From contig JAAUZD010000043.1 of assembly GCA_014804785.1 (NCBI GenBank), positions 169,650-233,649 of the forward strand: a DNA stretch of 64,000 nt. Direction: 5' to 3'. Shown in pieces: positions 34,548-41,984 of the stretch. The stretch comes from Lachnospiraceae bacterium (lineage in GTDB: Bacteria; Bacillota; Clostridia; Lachnospirales; Lachnospiraceae). The translations under genes were made by a program, and so were the position numbers. Numbering within the stretch: position 1 is the stretch's first letter; each line of letters opens with the position of its first letter. The notes beneath the pieces were generated by a model. The model made no database searches and was not told the DNA's origin. It was given only the letters and a program-made list of their open reading frames with translations.

Positions 34548-35249
34548 ATGAATATTGCAATCATACTGGCAGGAGGAATGGGGACGCGGCTTGGCGGTGA
34601 GATTCCTAAGCAGTATATACAGGTAAAGAGTAGACCGGTCATAGCATATTGTCTGGATAATTTCATGGACAACGAGGTCATCGATGCAATTCAGATTGTT
34701 GCAGACCATGAATGGCATGATTTGATCAGGCAGTGTATAGAGGAAAATGAATTTGCTTATAAATGGAAAGGATTTTCCAGACCGGGAAGTAACCGGCAGC
34801 TCTCTATTTTTCATGGACTTGAGGATATCATGACATATGCGGATGCGGAAAGCTATGTAATGATTCATGATGCCGCCAGACCTCTTGTAAAGAAAGAGTT
34901 CATAAAGGAGTGTTTTGCCAAAGCAAAGAAGCATGACGGCGTCATGCCTGTATTGCCCATGAAGGACACTGTATATCTGAGTAAGGATGGTAAAAGTGTG
35001 ACATCCCTGCTGGATAGGGAGAAAATTTTTGCTGGGCAGGCACCGGAAGTGTTTCGGCTGGGAACCTATTTTGATGCAAATAAAGCATTGCTTCCAAATG
35101 AGATTTTATCAATCAAAGGTTCTACGGAACCGGCGGTCATGGCAGGACTTGATATTGTAATGATAGCTGGTGATGAGGAGAATTTTAAGATAACCACGCA
35201 GGAAGATATGGAAAGATTCAAGCAGAAGATTGTGGTTGACATAATGTGA
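34548..35249 (+). CDS. IspD/TarI-family cytidylyltransferase
   Basis: 233-residue CTP-dependent nucleotidyltransferase. ILAGGMGTRLGGEIPKQY (residues 6-23) is the IspD/TarI signature; MIHDAARPLVKKE, MKDTVYLS and NFKITTQEDMERF are further family motifs. Context (TagF-like transferase, epimerase, polyol dehydrogenase) favours a TarI role making a CDP-polyol rather than the isoprenoid enzyme. The C-terminal 35 residues have a diverged copy encoded at 37520-37693. The gene is followed by a scrap of a dehydrogenase gene. Confidence 0.75.
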   Translation: MNIAIILAGGMGTRLGGEIPKQYIQVKSRPVIAYCLDNFMDNEVIDAIQIVADHEWHDLIRQCIEENEFAYKWKGFSRPGSNRQLSIFHGLEDIMTYADAESYVMIHDAARPLVKKEFIKECFAKAKKHDGVMPVLPMKDTVYLSKDGKSVTSLLDREKIFAGQAPEVFRLGTYFDANKALLPNEILSIKGSTEPAVMAGLDIVMIAGDEENFKITTQEDMERFKQKIVVDIM

Positions 35250-35266
35250 TGGTAAAGCGAGTGCAA

Positions 35267-35308
35267 GAAATGTGCAGATACTACAGTTATCTCGGCTCGC
35301 GCAGAAAT
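35267..35308 (+). pseudogene. Fragment of a polyol dehydrogenase gene
   Basis: These 42 bases match 37968-38009, inside the intact dehydrogenase gene, at 40 of 42 positions; in the right frame they read EMCRYYSYLGSRRN against EMCRHYSYLGSRRN. No flanking similarity was followed further. It lies 17 bases after the cytidylyltransferase stop, where an intact dehydrogenase gene would be expected in a TarI-TarJ type pair. Confidence 0.65.
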
Positions 35309-35349
35309 TGTTGTCAATTATTGTGTGGTTTTTGAATAAGGGGACAAGA

Positions 35350-36132
35350 ATGAAAACAGTGATTTTAGCAGGCGGGTATGGAACAAGAATTGCAGAAGAG
35401 TCCATGTTTAAGCCCAAACCTATGGTAGAAATTGGCGGAATGCCTATTTTGTGGCATATAATGAAGCACTATTCTGCGTTTGGATTTCATGAGTTTGTCA
35501 TATGTGCTGGTTATAGGCAGGATGTGATTAAAGAGTGGTTTGCAAATTATTATATATATACGAGTGATGTGACGTTTGATTTTAACGACCATAATAAATT
35601 GATTGTCCATAAGAGTGAATCGGAGCCGTGGCGGGTTACGATTGCGGACACTGGTCTGAACACGATGACTGGAGGAAGAATAAAGCGGATACGGAACTAC
35701 GTAAATGATGAACCGTTTTTCCTGACGTACGGAGATGCAGTCTCCAATGTAAATATTGAGCAGCTCTTGAAGTTTCATAAAAGTCATGGAAAGACGGTCA
35801 CTCTTACTACTGTAAATATCGCGCAGCAAAAGGGCGTTTTGGATATAAACAAGGACAATACGATCGTATCGTTTCGTGAAAAAGAGGAGAATGATGGGGC
35901 TATTGTAAACGGTGGTTTCATGGTCTGTAATCCAGAGATATTCGAGTATTTGTTTGATGATAATACTGTTTTAGAGCAGGAACCTATGAGAGAACTGGCA
36001 AAGAAAGGCGAGTTAAAGGGATTTTATCATAACGGATTTTGGCAGTGCATGGATACAAAGAGGGAGAAGGACCTATTAGAGAGGTTATGGGTCAGTGATC
36101 ATGTGCCGTGGAAGACATGGGTTGATGCGTAG
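35350..36132 (+). CDS. rfbF: Glucose-1-phosphate cytidylyltransferase
   Basis: Makes CDP-glucose from CTP and glucose-1-phosphate, the first step to CDP-3,6-dideoxyhexoses. The 260 residues match RfbF closely: VILAGGYGTRIAEES, FKPKPMVEIGGMPILWHIMK, HEFVICAGYRQDVIKEWF, TGGRIKRIRNY, TYGDAVSNVN and FWQCMDTKREKDLLE. The start at 35350 follows AAGGGG; the longer frame reaches back through the dehydrogenase scrap. It is followed 29 bases later by rfbH. The CDP-glucose 4,6-dehydratase (rfbG), which usually sits between them, is absent. Confidence 0.9.
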   Translation: MKTVILAGGYGTRIAEESMFKPKPMVEIGGMPILWHIMKHYSAFGFHEFVICAGYRQDVIKEWFANYYIYTSDVTFDFNDHNKLIVHKSESEPWRVTIADTGLNTMTGGRIKRIRNYVNDEPFFLTYGDAVSNVNIEQLLKFHKSHGKTVTLTTVNIAQQKGVLDINKDNTIVSFREKEENDGAIVNGGFMVCNPEIFEYLFDDNTVLEQEPMRELAKKGELKGFYHNGFWQCMDTKREKDLLERLWVSDHVPWKTWVDA

Positions 36133-36161
36133 GCGAATGGAAGAGAAAGAGGTAGAAAAAG

Positions 36162-37511
36162 ATGGCAACTTGGAAAAATGAGATAGAAGCAAGAGATCAG
36201 ATTAAAGCGCTGGTAGCAGATTATTATAGAACTTTTAAAAGACCGGAGATGGAAAAGGAATTTACACCGGGAGAAAGGATATCTTATGCTTCCCGGGTTT
36301 ATGATGAAAAGGAAATGTGCAGCCTGGTGGATGCGGCATTGGATTTCTGGCTGACGACAGGACGCTTTTCAGAGGAATTTGAACAGCAGTTTGCACAGTG
36401 GATCGGGGTGCGCTATGCCAATCTGGTGAACAGTGGATCTTCGGCAAATTTGATTGCATTCATGGTGTTGACGGCACCGGAACTCGGAGACAGGCAGATT
36501 CGGCGGGGAGATGAAGTGATCACTGTTGCTTGTGGATTCCCAACAACAGTTGCACCGATACTTCAATATGGCGCAGTCCCGGTATTTGTGGATGTTACGG
36601 TGCCCCAATATAATATTGATGTAACAAAACTTGAGGAAGCTTACACTTCCAGAACGAAGGCGGTCATGATCGCACATACTTTGGGAAATCCTTTTGATTT
36701 GAAGGAAGTAAAGGCGTTCTGTGACAGACATGGTCTGTGGCTTGTGGAGGATAACTGCGATGCACTTGGAACACGATATACGATTGATGGAGAAACTCGG
36801 TTTACGGGAGCATGGGGGGATATTGGCACAAGCAGTTTTTACCCGCCGCATCATATGACGATGGGGGAAGGGGGCTGTGTTTATACGAATAATTCCTTGT
36901 TGGATAAGCTGATAAAAAGTTTTCGTGACTGGGGACGTGACTGTGTATGCCCGTCTGGGAGGGACAACCTGTGTGGGCATCGTTTTGAAAAGCAGTTTGG
37001 GGAACTTCCGAGTGGGTATGATCACAAATACGTGTACAGTCATTTTGGATACAATCTGAAAGTTACGGATATGCAGGCAGCGATAGGCGTGGAGCAGCTA
37101 AAGAAGTTTCCGACATTTATAGAAGCAAGAAAGCGGAATTGGAAACGTTTGCGAGAGAAGTTAGAGGCAATTTCTGATAGGATAATCCTTCCTGAACCCG
37201 CAGAAAACAGTGAGCCGTCCTGGTTTGGCTTTTTGATCAGTGTCAGGGAGAGCAGTGGTTTGGAACGGAATGCTCTTACTAAGTATCTTGAGGCGCATAA
37301 TATTCAGACAAGATTATTGTTTAGTGGTAATCTGATTAAGCATCCTTGTTTTGACCAGATAAGAGGAACAGACGCATACCGTGTGGCGGGAGAATTGAAA
37401 ATGACAGAATTTATTATGCAGAATTCCTTCTGGGTAGGAGTTTATCCGGGGATGACGGATGAGAAGATTGATTATATGGCAGAAGTGATTGCGGAGGCAG
37501 TAAGCCAATAG
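36162..37511 (+). CDS. rfbH: CDP-4-keto-6-deoxyglucose 3-dehydratase (RfbH/E1)
   Basis: PMP-dependent, [2Fe-2S] dehydratase that removes the C3 hydroxyl, of 449 residues. It has the aminotransferase fold, but the PLP-binding Lys is replaced by His in YPPHHMTMGEGG (His230/His231), the hallmark of E1. The four iron-sulphur cysteines expected for E1 are visible as Cys199 (EDNCDALG), Cys261, Cys263 and Cys271. It would need rfbG upstream and an E3-type reductase for turnover; neither is in the window. The gene is GC-richer than the 12-27 kb operon. Confidence 0.9.
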   Translation: MATWKNEIEARDQIKALVADYYRTFKRPEMEKEFTPGERISYASRVYDEKEMCSLVDAALDFWLTTGRFSEEFEQQFAQWIGVRYANLVNSGSSANLIAFMVLTAPELGDRQIRRGDEVITVACGFPTTVAPILQYGAVPVFVDVTVPQYNIDVTKLEEAYTSRTKAVMIAHTLGNPFDLKEVKAFCDRHGLWLVEDNCDALGTRYTIDGETRFTGAWGDIGTSSFYPPHHMTMGEGGCVYTNNSLLDKLIKSFRDWGRDCVCPSGRDNLCGHRFEKQFGELPSGYDHKYVYSHFGYNLKVTDMQAAIGVEQLKKFPTFIEARKRNWKRLREKLEAISDRIILPEPAENSEPSWFGFLISVRESSGLERNALTKYLEAHNIQTRLLFSGNLIKHPCFDQIRGTDAYRVAGELKMTEFIMQNSFWVGVYPGMTDEKIDYMAEVIAEAVSQ

Positions 37512-37519
37512 GGAGGAGA

Positions 37520-37693
37520 TATGAGAATCAGAACATTCAGCATATTACCAAAAGTATGGCAGGGATGGATATTGCAATGATTCCAGGGGATGAAAGGAAT
37601 TTCAAGATTACGACCATGACAGATTTAGAACGATTTAAAGAAATAGTTGGAGAAGGGAGTTTAGATTCAGATGAAGGCATGGGTACTGCATAA
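37520..37693 (+). pseudogene. C-terminal remnant of a second IspD/TarI-like gene
   Basis: The frame ending at 37693 reads SMAGMDIAMIPGDERNFKIT and TDLERFKEIV, clearly like the tail of the intact cytidylyltransferase (MAGLDIVMIAGDEENFKIT and EDMERFKQKIV). The rest of that gene is missing; upstream is rfbH. The remnant overlaps the dehydrogenase start by 23 bases, as expected for a former cytidylyltransferase-dehydrogenase pair. The divergence is too great for a recent copy of the gene at 34548. Confidence 0.65.
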
Positions 37694-38717
37694 TATAAAT
37701 GACCTCAGATTGGAGACAGTGGATGATCCTGCTATAAAAGAGGACGAAGTGCTAATAGATGTAAAGGCAGCAGGCATCTGTGGCTCGGACATTCCGAGGA
37801 TATTTTACACGGGAACATATTCCTATCCGTTGATACCAGGACATGAGTTCTCGGGAATGGTGGCAGCAGCAGGGAAGAATGTTAGTTCAGAGTGGATGAA
37901 CCAAAGGGTAGGTGTCTTTCCGCTGATTCCATGTCACTCCTGCGGACCTTGCCAGAACAGACAATATGAAATGTGTAGACACTACAGTTATCTCGGCTCG
38001 CGCAGAAATGGTGCATTTGCGGAGTATGTTGCTGTCCCGGAGCAGAATCTGATCAGATTGCCCGAACATGTGGATTATGCGGAGGCAGCGATGATGGAGC
38101 CTATGTCGGTAGCTGTTCACGCTATGAGGAAAATTGCACCATCAGAATCAGAGAGCATTGCGATATGCGGGCTGGGAACAATAGGACTATTCCTGCTCAT
38201 GTTTTTGATAGAGTCAGGCAAAAAGAATATCCTGGCTATTGGAAATAAAGAGTTTCAAAAACAGACAGCCATGAAGATGGGGCTGCCGGAGGAATGCTAT
38301 TGTGACGGCAAATCCCAGGATGCAGACAAGTGGCTGTTGGAGAGGACAAACGGCACCGGTGCAGACGTATTTTTTGAATGTGTCGGTAAGAATGAGACCT
38401 TAAAGCAGGCGGTCAGACTGACCGGTCCGGCAGGACGGATTATGCTGGTGGGTAATCCTGCCTCAGATATGACATTAGAAAAAGAAACGTACTGGAAAAT
38501 TTTAAGGAATCAATTGACGATGATGGGAACGTGGAACTCATCATTTACGCATGCTCGGGAGGATGATTGGCATTATGTGCTGGAGCGGCTTGAGAACCGC
38601 CGGATTGCACCGGCAGAGTTGATTACTCATAGATTATCCCTTGAAGAACTTGACCGTGGGCTTAAGATTATGCGGGACAAGAAGGAAGACTACGGCAAGG
38701 TCATGGGAATCTACTGA
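37671..38717 (+). CDS. Zn-dependent polyol-phosphate dehydrogenase (galactitol-1-phosphate dehydrogenase/TarJ-like)
   Basis: Medium-chain alcohol dehydrogenase of 348 residues. Catalytic zinc ligands Cys37 (GICGSD), His58 and Glu59 (GHEF) and Glu143 are present; structural zinc cysteines are Cys88, Cys91, Cys94 and Cys102. The NAD(P) motif is ICGLGTIGLFLLM near residue 165. Closest family feel is galactitol-1-phosphate 5-dehydrogenase; in a CDP-polyol operon it would run in reverse, reducing a ketose phosphate to the polyol phosphate that the cytidylyltransferase activates. It is the last gene before a bidirectional terminator. Confidence 0.8.
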   Translation: MKAWVLHNINDLRLETVDDPAIKEDEVLIDVKAAGICGSDIPRIFYTGTYSYPLIPGHEFSGMVAAAGKNVSSEWMNQRVGVFPLIPCHSCGPCQNRQYEMCRHYSYLGSRRNGAFAEYVAVPEQNLIRLPEHVDYAEAAMMEPMSVAVHAMRKIAPSESESIAICGLGTIGLFLLMFLIESGKKNILAIGNKEFQKQTAMKMGLPEECYCDGKSQDADKWLLERTNGTGADVFFECVGKNETLKQAVRLTGPAGRIMLVGNPASDMTLEKETYWKILRNQLTMMGTWNSSFTHAREDDWHYVLERLENRRIAPAELITHRLSLEELDRGLKIMRDKKEDYGKVMGIY

Positions 38718-38748
38718 TTATCTTGAAAATTAGGAAATATGTAACAAG

Positions 38749-38784
38749 ACCATCATAACAATAAAAACGGTTATGATGGTTTTG
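38749..38784. terminator. Bidirectional intrinsic terminator
   Basis: ACCATCATAAC (38749-38759) and GTTATGATGGT (38770-38780) are a perfect 11-base stem around a ten-base A-rich loop, followed by TTTG on this strand. It lies between the convergent dehydrogenase and upp genes and probably serves both. Confidence 0.75.
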
Positions 38785-38824
38785 TTATGTCCATTATGTG
38801 CGTGAAAACATTAAAATATACATA

Positions 38825-39472
38825 CTATTTCGTCCCGAAAATCCGATCCCCTGCATCTCCAAGTCCCGGACAGATATAAGCATGTTCATTCAAACATCTG
38901 TCAAGATGTCCCACATAAATCTGAATATCAGGATGTGCCTCACGCAGCCTTTTAAGTCCCTCAGGAGCTGCAATGATACACATAAATTTAATCTGTTTTC
39001 CTCCGTGTTGTTTGATAAAGTCAACAGCCTCAGCCCCAGAGCCGCCGGTGGCGAGCATGGGATCTACCACAACGATGGTGCGCTGGTCAATCGGTGCAGG
39101 CAGCTTGCAGTAGTACTCATGAGGTTCATGTGTTTCCGGATCCCGATACAGACCGATGTGCCCTACTTTTGCGGAGGGGACAAGGGCAAGAATGCCGTTT
39201 ACCATGCCGAGACCGGCGCGGAGAATCGGTACGACTGCCAGCTTTTTACCGGAAATCATGGGCGTCATGCAGGTTTCGATGGGAGTCTTGATCTCCACAT
39301 CCTGAACAGGAAGATCACTGAGGGCTTCATATCCCATCAGCATGGCAATTTCTTCTATTAATTTACGAAATTCATTGGTACCCGTGTTCTCGTCGCGCAA
39401 GCGGGAAATCTTGTGCTGAATCAGAGGGTGATTCAAGATAAATACATTATCAGTGTTTGCTAATTGTTCCAT
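38825..39472 (-). CDS. upp: Uracil phosphoribosyltransferase
   Basis: Salvage enzyme converting uracil and PRPP to UMP. The 215 residues carry the PRPP motif [19 protein letters not shown] near residue 130, plus [20 protein letters not shown], and the uracil-binding [16 protein letters not shown] at the C-terminus. The start follows AGGAGG by seven bases on the minus strand. It is divergent from the uracil permease gene, a sensible pairing for uracil uptake and salvage. Confidence 0.95.
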   Translation of the reverse strand: MEQLANTDNVFILNHPLIQHKISRLRDENTGTNEFRKLIEEIAMLMGYEALSDLPVQDVEIKTPIETCMTPMISGKKLAVVPILRAGLGMVNGILALVPSAKVGHIGLYRDPETHEPHEYYCKLPAPIDQRTIVVVDPMLATGGSGAEAVDFIKQHGGKQIKFMCIIAAPEGLKRLREAHPDIQIYVGHLDRCLNEHAYICPGLGDAGDRIFGTK

Positions 39473-39507
39473 ATCTGTCCTCCTAAGTGTTTTATCATAC
39501 TATTAAA

Positions 39508-39536
39508 ATTTTAGTGCAACTTGATAGTGAAGTCAA
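39508..39536 (-). promoter_or_regulatory. Promoter of upp
   Basis: On the minus strand TTGACT (39536-39531) is followed after 17 bases by TAAAAT (39513-39508), 36 bases upstream of the upp start codon. Confidence 0.65.
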
Positions 39537-39570
39537 CCTTATGCAAGATCTCAAAACGGTAAAATTTATC

Positions 39571-39599
39571 TTGTAATTGCGGGCAAGAATCTTTATACT
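39571..39599 (+). promoter_or_regulatory. Promoter of the uracil permease gene
   Basis: TTGTAA (39571-39576), 17 bases, then TATACT (39594-39599), 52 bases before the uraA start. Together with the upp promoter it forms a compact divergent control region of about 180 bases. Confidence 0.6.
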
Positions 39600-39650
39600 C
39601 ATTAAAGATGATAATAATAAAACATAAAGGATAAAAGGAGAAGATGTGAG

Positions 39651-41036
39651 ATGAACAAGCGGCAGGAAGCAATTCGTGATGCCAGGACGCTTGGCGTACC
39701 TAAGATGCTGATTCTGGGATTGCAGCATATGTTCGCCATGTTTGGCGCAACAATTTTAGTACCCATTTTAGTAAATGTTTACTTTGAAGGAGAAGGACTT
39801 TCAATTCAGGTAACTTTAATCTGCGCGGGATTGGGAACCTTGTTTTTCCATCTGTGCTCGAAGTTGAAGGTACCTGCATTTTTAGGTTCTTCTTTCGCAT
39901 TTTTGGGTGGATTTCAGACGGTAGCACAGTTAGACACCGGTATTTTTGCTAATATGACCATGGGGGAAAAGCTTCCTTATGCATGCGGCGGCATTGTGGT
40001 GGCAGGACTTTTATATCTGGTACTGGCGTTAATCATTAAGCTGATTGGCGTAAAGAAAGTAATGAGATTCCTTCCCCCGGTGGTAACAGGGCCGATTATT
40101 ATCTGCATTGGACTGAGCCTGGCGCCTTCAGCGGTTTCCAATGCATCTACCAACTGGCTGCTTGCACTCATTGCGCTGGGGACGATCATTATTTTTAACA
40201 TATGGGGAAAGGGAATGTTCAATATCATACCGATACTCATGGGCGTGGTTATTTCCTACGCAGCGGCGTTGGTTTTAAATGTTCTTGGTTTTACCAACCC
40301 GGATGGCAGCGCCATTTTAAACTTTGCAGGAGTTCAGGCAGCAAGCTGGGTGGGGCTGCCGCCTTTTCAAATCTGCAAATTTGATTTGACGGCAATTCTT
40401 GTTATGGCTCCTATTGCGCTGGCAACTATGATGGAGCATATCGGCGATATGTCTGCCATTTCAGCAACGGTTGGAGAGAATTTTATTGAAGATCCGGGTC
40501 TGCACAGAACTCTGCTTGGCGATGGTCTTGCGACTTCCTTCTCTGCCTTGGTGGGAGGACCTGCAAATACCACCTATGGTGAAAACACAGGGGTTCTTGA
40601 GTTGAGCAGGGTGTATGATCCCAAGGTAATCCGTCTGGCGGCAATCTATGCGTTTGTGCTGAGCTTTATCCCCAAGATGGCGGAGATTATCGGCTCCATT
40701 CCCGCTGCAATTATTGGCGGCGTAAGCTTTATGCTTTACGGAATGATTTCAGCGATAGGCGTAAGAAACATTGTGGAGAATAAAGTGGATTTTACGAAAT
40801 CAAGGAACCTGATTATTGCAGCAGTAATTCTGGTAAGCGGTCTGGGCTTTAGCAGCGGCATTACTTTTACCGTTGGAGGAACGGCTATTACCCTGACGGG
40901 ACTTGCCATTGCGGCAATTGCAGGCATCCTTTTGAATGCCATTCTGCCGGGAAACGATTATGTTTTTGGGAGCAATCCCCAGGGAGATCAGACCCGTGGC
41001 GTTGCGGTACGGCCAAACCCGAGGGCAGAAAAATAG
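39651..41036 (+). CDS. uraA: Uracil permease / uracil-xanthine family transporter
   Basis: Nucleobase-cation symporter-2 family membrane protein of 461 residues with about 14 hydrophobic segments. Diagnostic motifs are QHMFAMFGATILVP near residue 25, FLGSSFAFLGGFQ, PPVVTGPIIICIGLSLA, MEHIGDMSAIS with the substrate-site Glu near residue 263, and GGPANTTYGENTGVL near residue 302. The neighbour upp supports uracil over xanthine as substrate. The start follows AAAGGAG. Confidence 0.92.
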   Translation: MNKRQEAIRDARTLGVPKMLILGLQHMFAMFGATILVPILVNVYFEGEGLSIQVTLICAGLGTLFFHLCSKLKVPAFLGSSFAFLGGFQTVAQLDTGIFANMTMGEKLPYACGGIVVAGLLYLVLALIIKLIGVKKVMRFLPPVVTGPIIICIGLSLAPSAVSNASTNWLLALIALGTIIIFNIWGKGMFNIIPILMGVVISYAAALVLNVLGFTNPDGSAILNFAGVQAASWVGLPPFQICKFDLTAILVMAPIALATMMEHIGDMSAISATVGENFIEDPGLHRTLLGDGLATSFSALVGGPANTTYGENTGVLELSRVYDPKVIRLAAIYAFVLSFIPKMAEIIGSIPAAIIGGVSFMLYGMISAIGVRNIVENKVDFTKSRNLIIAAVILVSGLGFSSGITFTVGGTAITLTGLAIAAIAGILLNAILPGNDYVFGSNPQGDQTRGVAVRPNPRAEK

Positions 41037-41064
41037 TTTATTGCAAAATTTATTTCTCTTTCCC

Positions 41065-41091
41065 TAAAGTCTTTCCAAAAATATCCGATAC
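41065..41091 (+). promoter_or_regulatory. Sigma-28 (FliA/SigD) promoter of the flgM operon
   Basis: TAAA (41065-41068), exactly 15 bases, then TCCGATAC (41084-41091), close to the sigma-28 consensus TAAA-N15-GCCGATAA. It lies 66 bases before the flgM start and matches two further sites at 47819 and 51297 in spacing and -10 sequence. Confidence 0.8.
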
Positions 41092-41156
41092 AAATAGTGT
41101 AGCAAGAGATTGCATGGGAAATGCTTGTAAGGAAATCCATGGAAGGAGGAATCCAG

Positions 41157-41432
41157 ATGCGTATAGAAGCATATACACAGGTTCAAAGCCTATACAATAC
41201 AAAGAAAACAGCGAAAGCACAGCCTCAAAGCAAAGTAGGTGTATCTGACAAGCTTCAGATATCCGGTATCGGTAAGGATATACAGATAGCAAAGCAGGCT
41301 CTGGCAGGCAGCGGTGATATCAGGGAAGATGTGACGGCTCCTATTAAAGCCAAGATAGATGCAGGAACTTATGAGGTTGGCGTAGAAAGCTTTGCTGATA
41401 AGCTGATGCAGAAATATGAAGAAATGAGGTAG
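41157..41432 (+). CDS. flgM: Anti-sigma-28 factor FlgM
   Basis: Small inhibitor that holds sigma-28 until the hook is complete. It is 91 residues long with a disordered, Lys/Gln-rich N-terminus (residues 1-35) and the helical sigma-binding C-terminal half, including DKLQISGIGKDIQIAKQAL and the closing VDAGTY-like segment KIDAGTYEVGVESFADKL, which is typical of FlgM. The start follows GGAAGGAGG by eight bases. It sits behind a sigma-28 promoter, so it is under negative feedback, and it leads the late flagellar operon. Confidence 0.88.
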   Translation: MRIEAYTQVQSLYNTKKTAKAQPQSKVGVSDKLQISGIGKDIQIAKQALAGSGDIREDVTAPIKAKIDAGTYEVGVESFADKLMQKYEEMR

Positions 41433-41437
41433 TCCAA

Positions 41438-41956
41438 GTGGCAAGTTTAATGGAAAACCTGATTGAAGTTTTAGACTTGGAAAGCCAGGAATACGAAAAC
41501 TTGCTTGGACTATCCATGAAAAAGACACCGGTCATTGTGACCGGTGAATTAGAAGAATTAGCCAAAATCACGGATGAAGAACAAATCGTTGTCAATAGGA
41601 TTAACCGTCTGGAACAAAAAAGACAGGAAGTTTTTTCCGATATCGCCAACGTAATTAACAAGGATGTTGACACACTTATGCTGGCTGATCTGGTCGAGAT
41701 GCTAAGTACAAGACCGGAAGAGCAGCAGAAACTGGCTAGAGTACACGACAGATTGAGCACCGCCGTCCATGAGGTGAAGCGTGTGAACGGACAGAACAGG
41801 ATTCTGATTCAAAACGCTTTGGAGATGGTGGAATTCGATATGAATATGCTGCAGTCCATGAAAGCAGCCCCCGAAACGGCGAACTACAATAAGGGCGCCT
41901 ACAATACAGGAGACCATATGGGAGCAGGCGGGGCAGCCTTCGATGCAAAGCAGTAA
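41438..41956 (+). CDS. flgN: FlgN family flagellar chaperone
   Basis: 172-residue, almost entirely helical protein between flgM and flgK, the usual place of the FlgK/FlgL export chaperone FlgN. Heptad-like Leu/Ile spacing runs through residues 5-125 (ENLIEVLDLESQEYENLL, LEELAKITDEEQIVV, RINRLEQKRQEVF); the last 30 residues are Gly/Asn-rich and probably disordered. The start is a GTG eight bases after GAGG; ATG at 41450 is an alternative. FlgN proteins are poorly conserved, so the call leans on position. Confidence 0.8.
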   Translation: MASLMENLIEVLDLESQEYENLLGLSMKKTPVIVTGELEELAKITDEEQIVVNRINRLEQKRQEVFSDIANVINKDVDTLMLADLVEMLSTRPEEQQKLARVHDRLSTAVHEVKRVNGQNRILIQNALEMVEFDMNMLQSMKAAPETANYNKGAYNTGDHMGAGGAAFDAKQ

Positions 41957-41984
41957 TCCTTGTGAAAGTTAAAGAGGTGATAAA

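Noticed and set aside
34548..35249. Assignment as the isoprenoid enzyme IspD
   Set aside because: The fold fits, but neighbouring TagF-like, epimerase and polyol dehydrogenase genes fit a TarI-like role better; not excluded.
36369..37043. Minus-strand open frame of 224 codons
   Set aside because: It is a shadow of rfbH, whose motifs and Fe-S cysteines are intact.
38798..39361. Plus-strand open frame of 187 codons
   Set aside because: It is entirely antisense to upp, a well-conserved gene.
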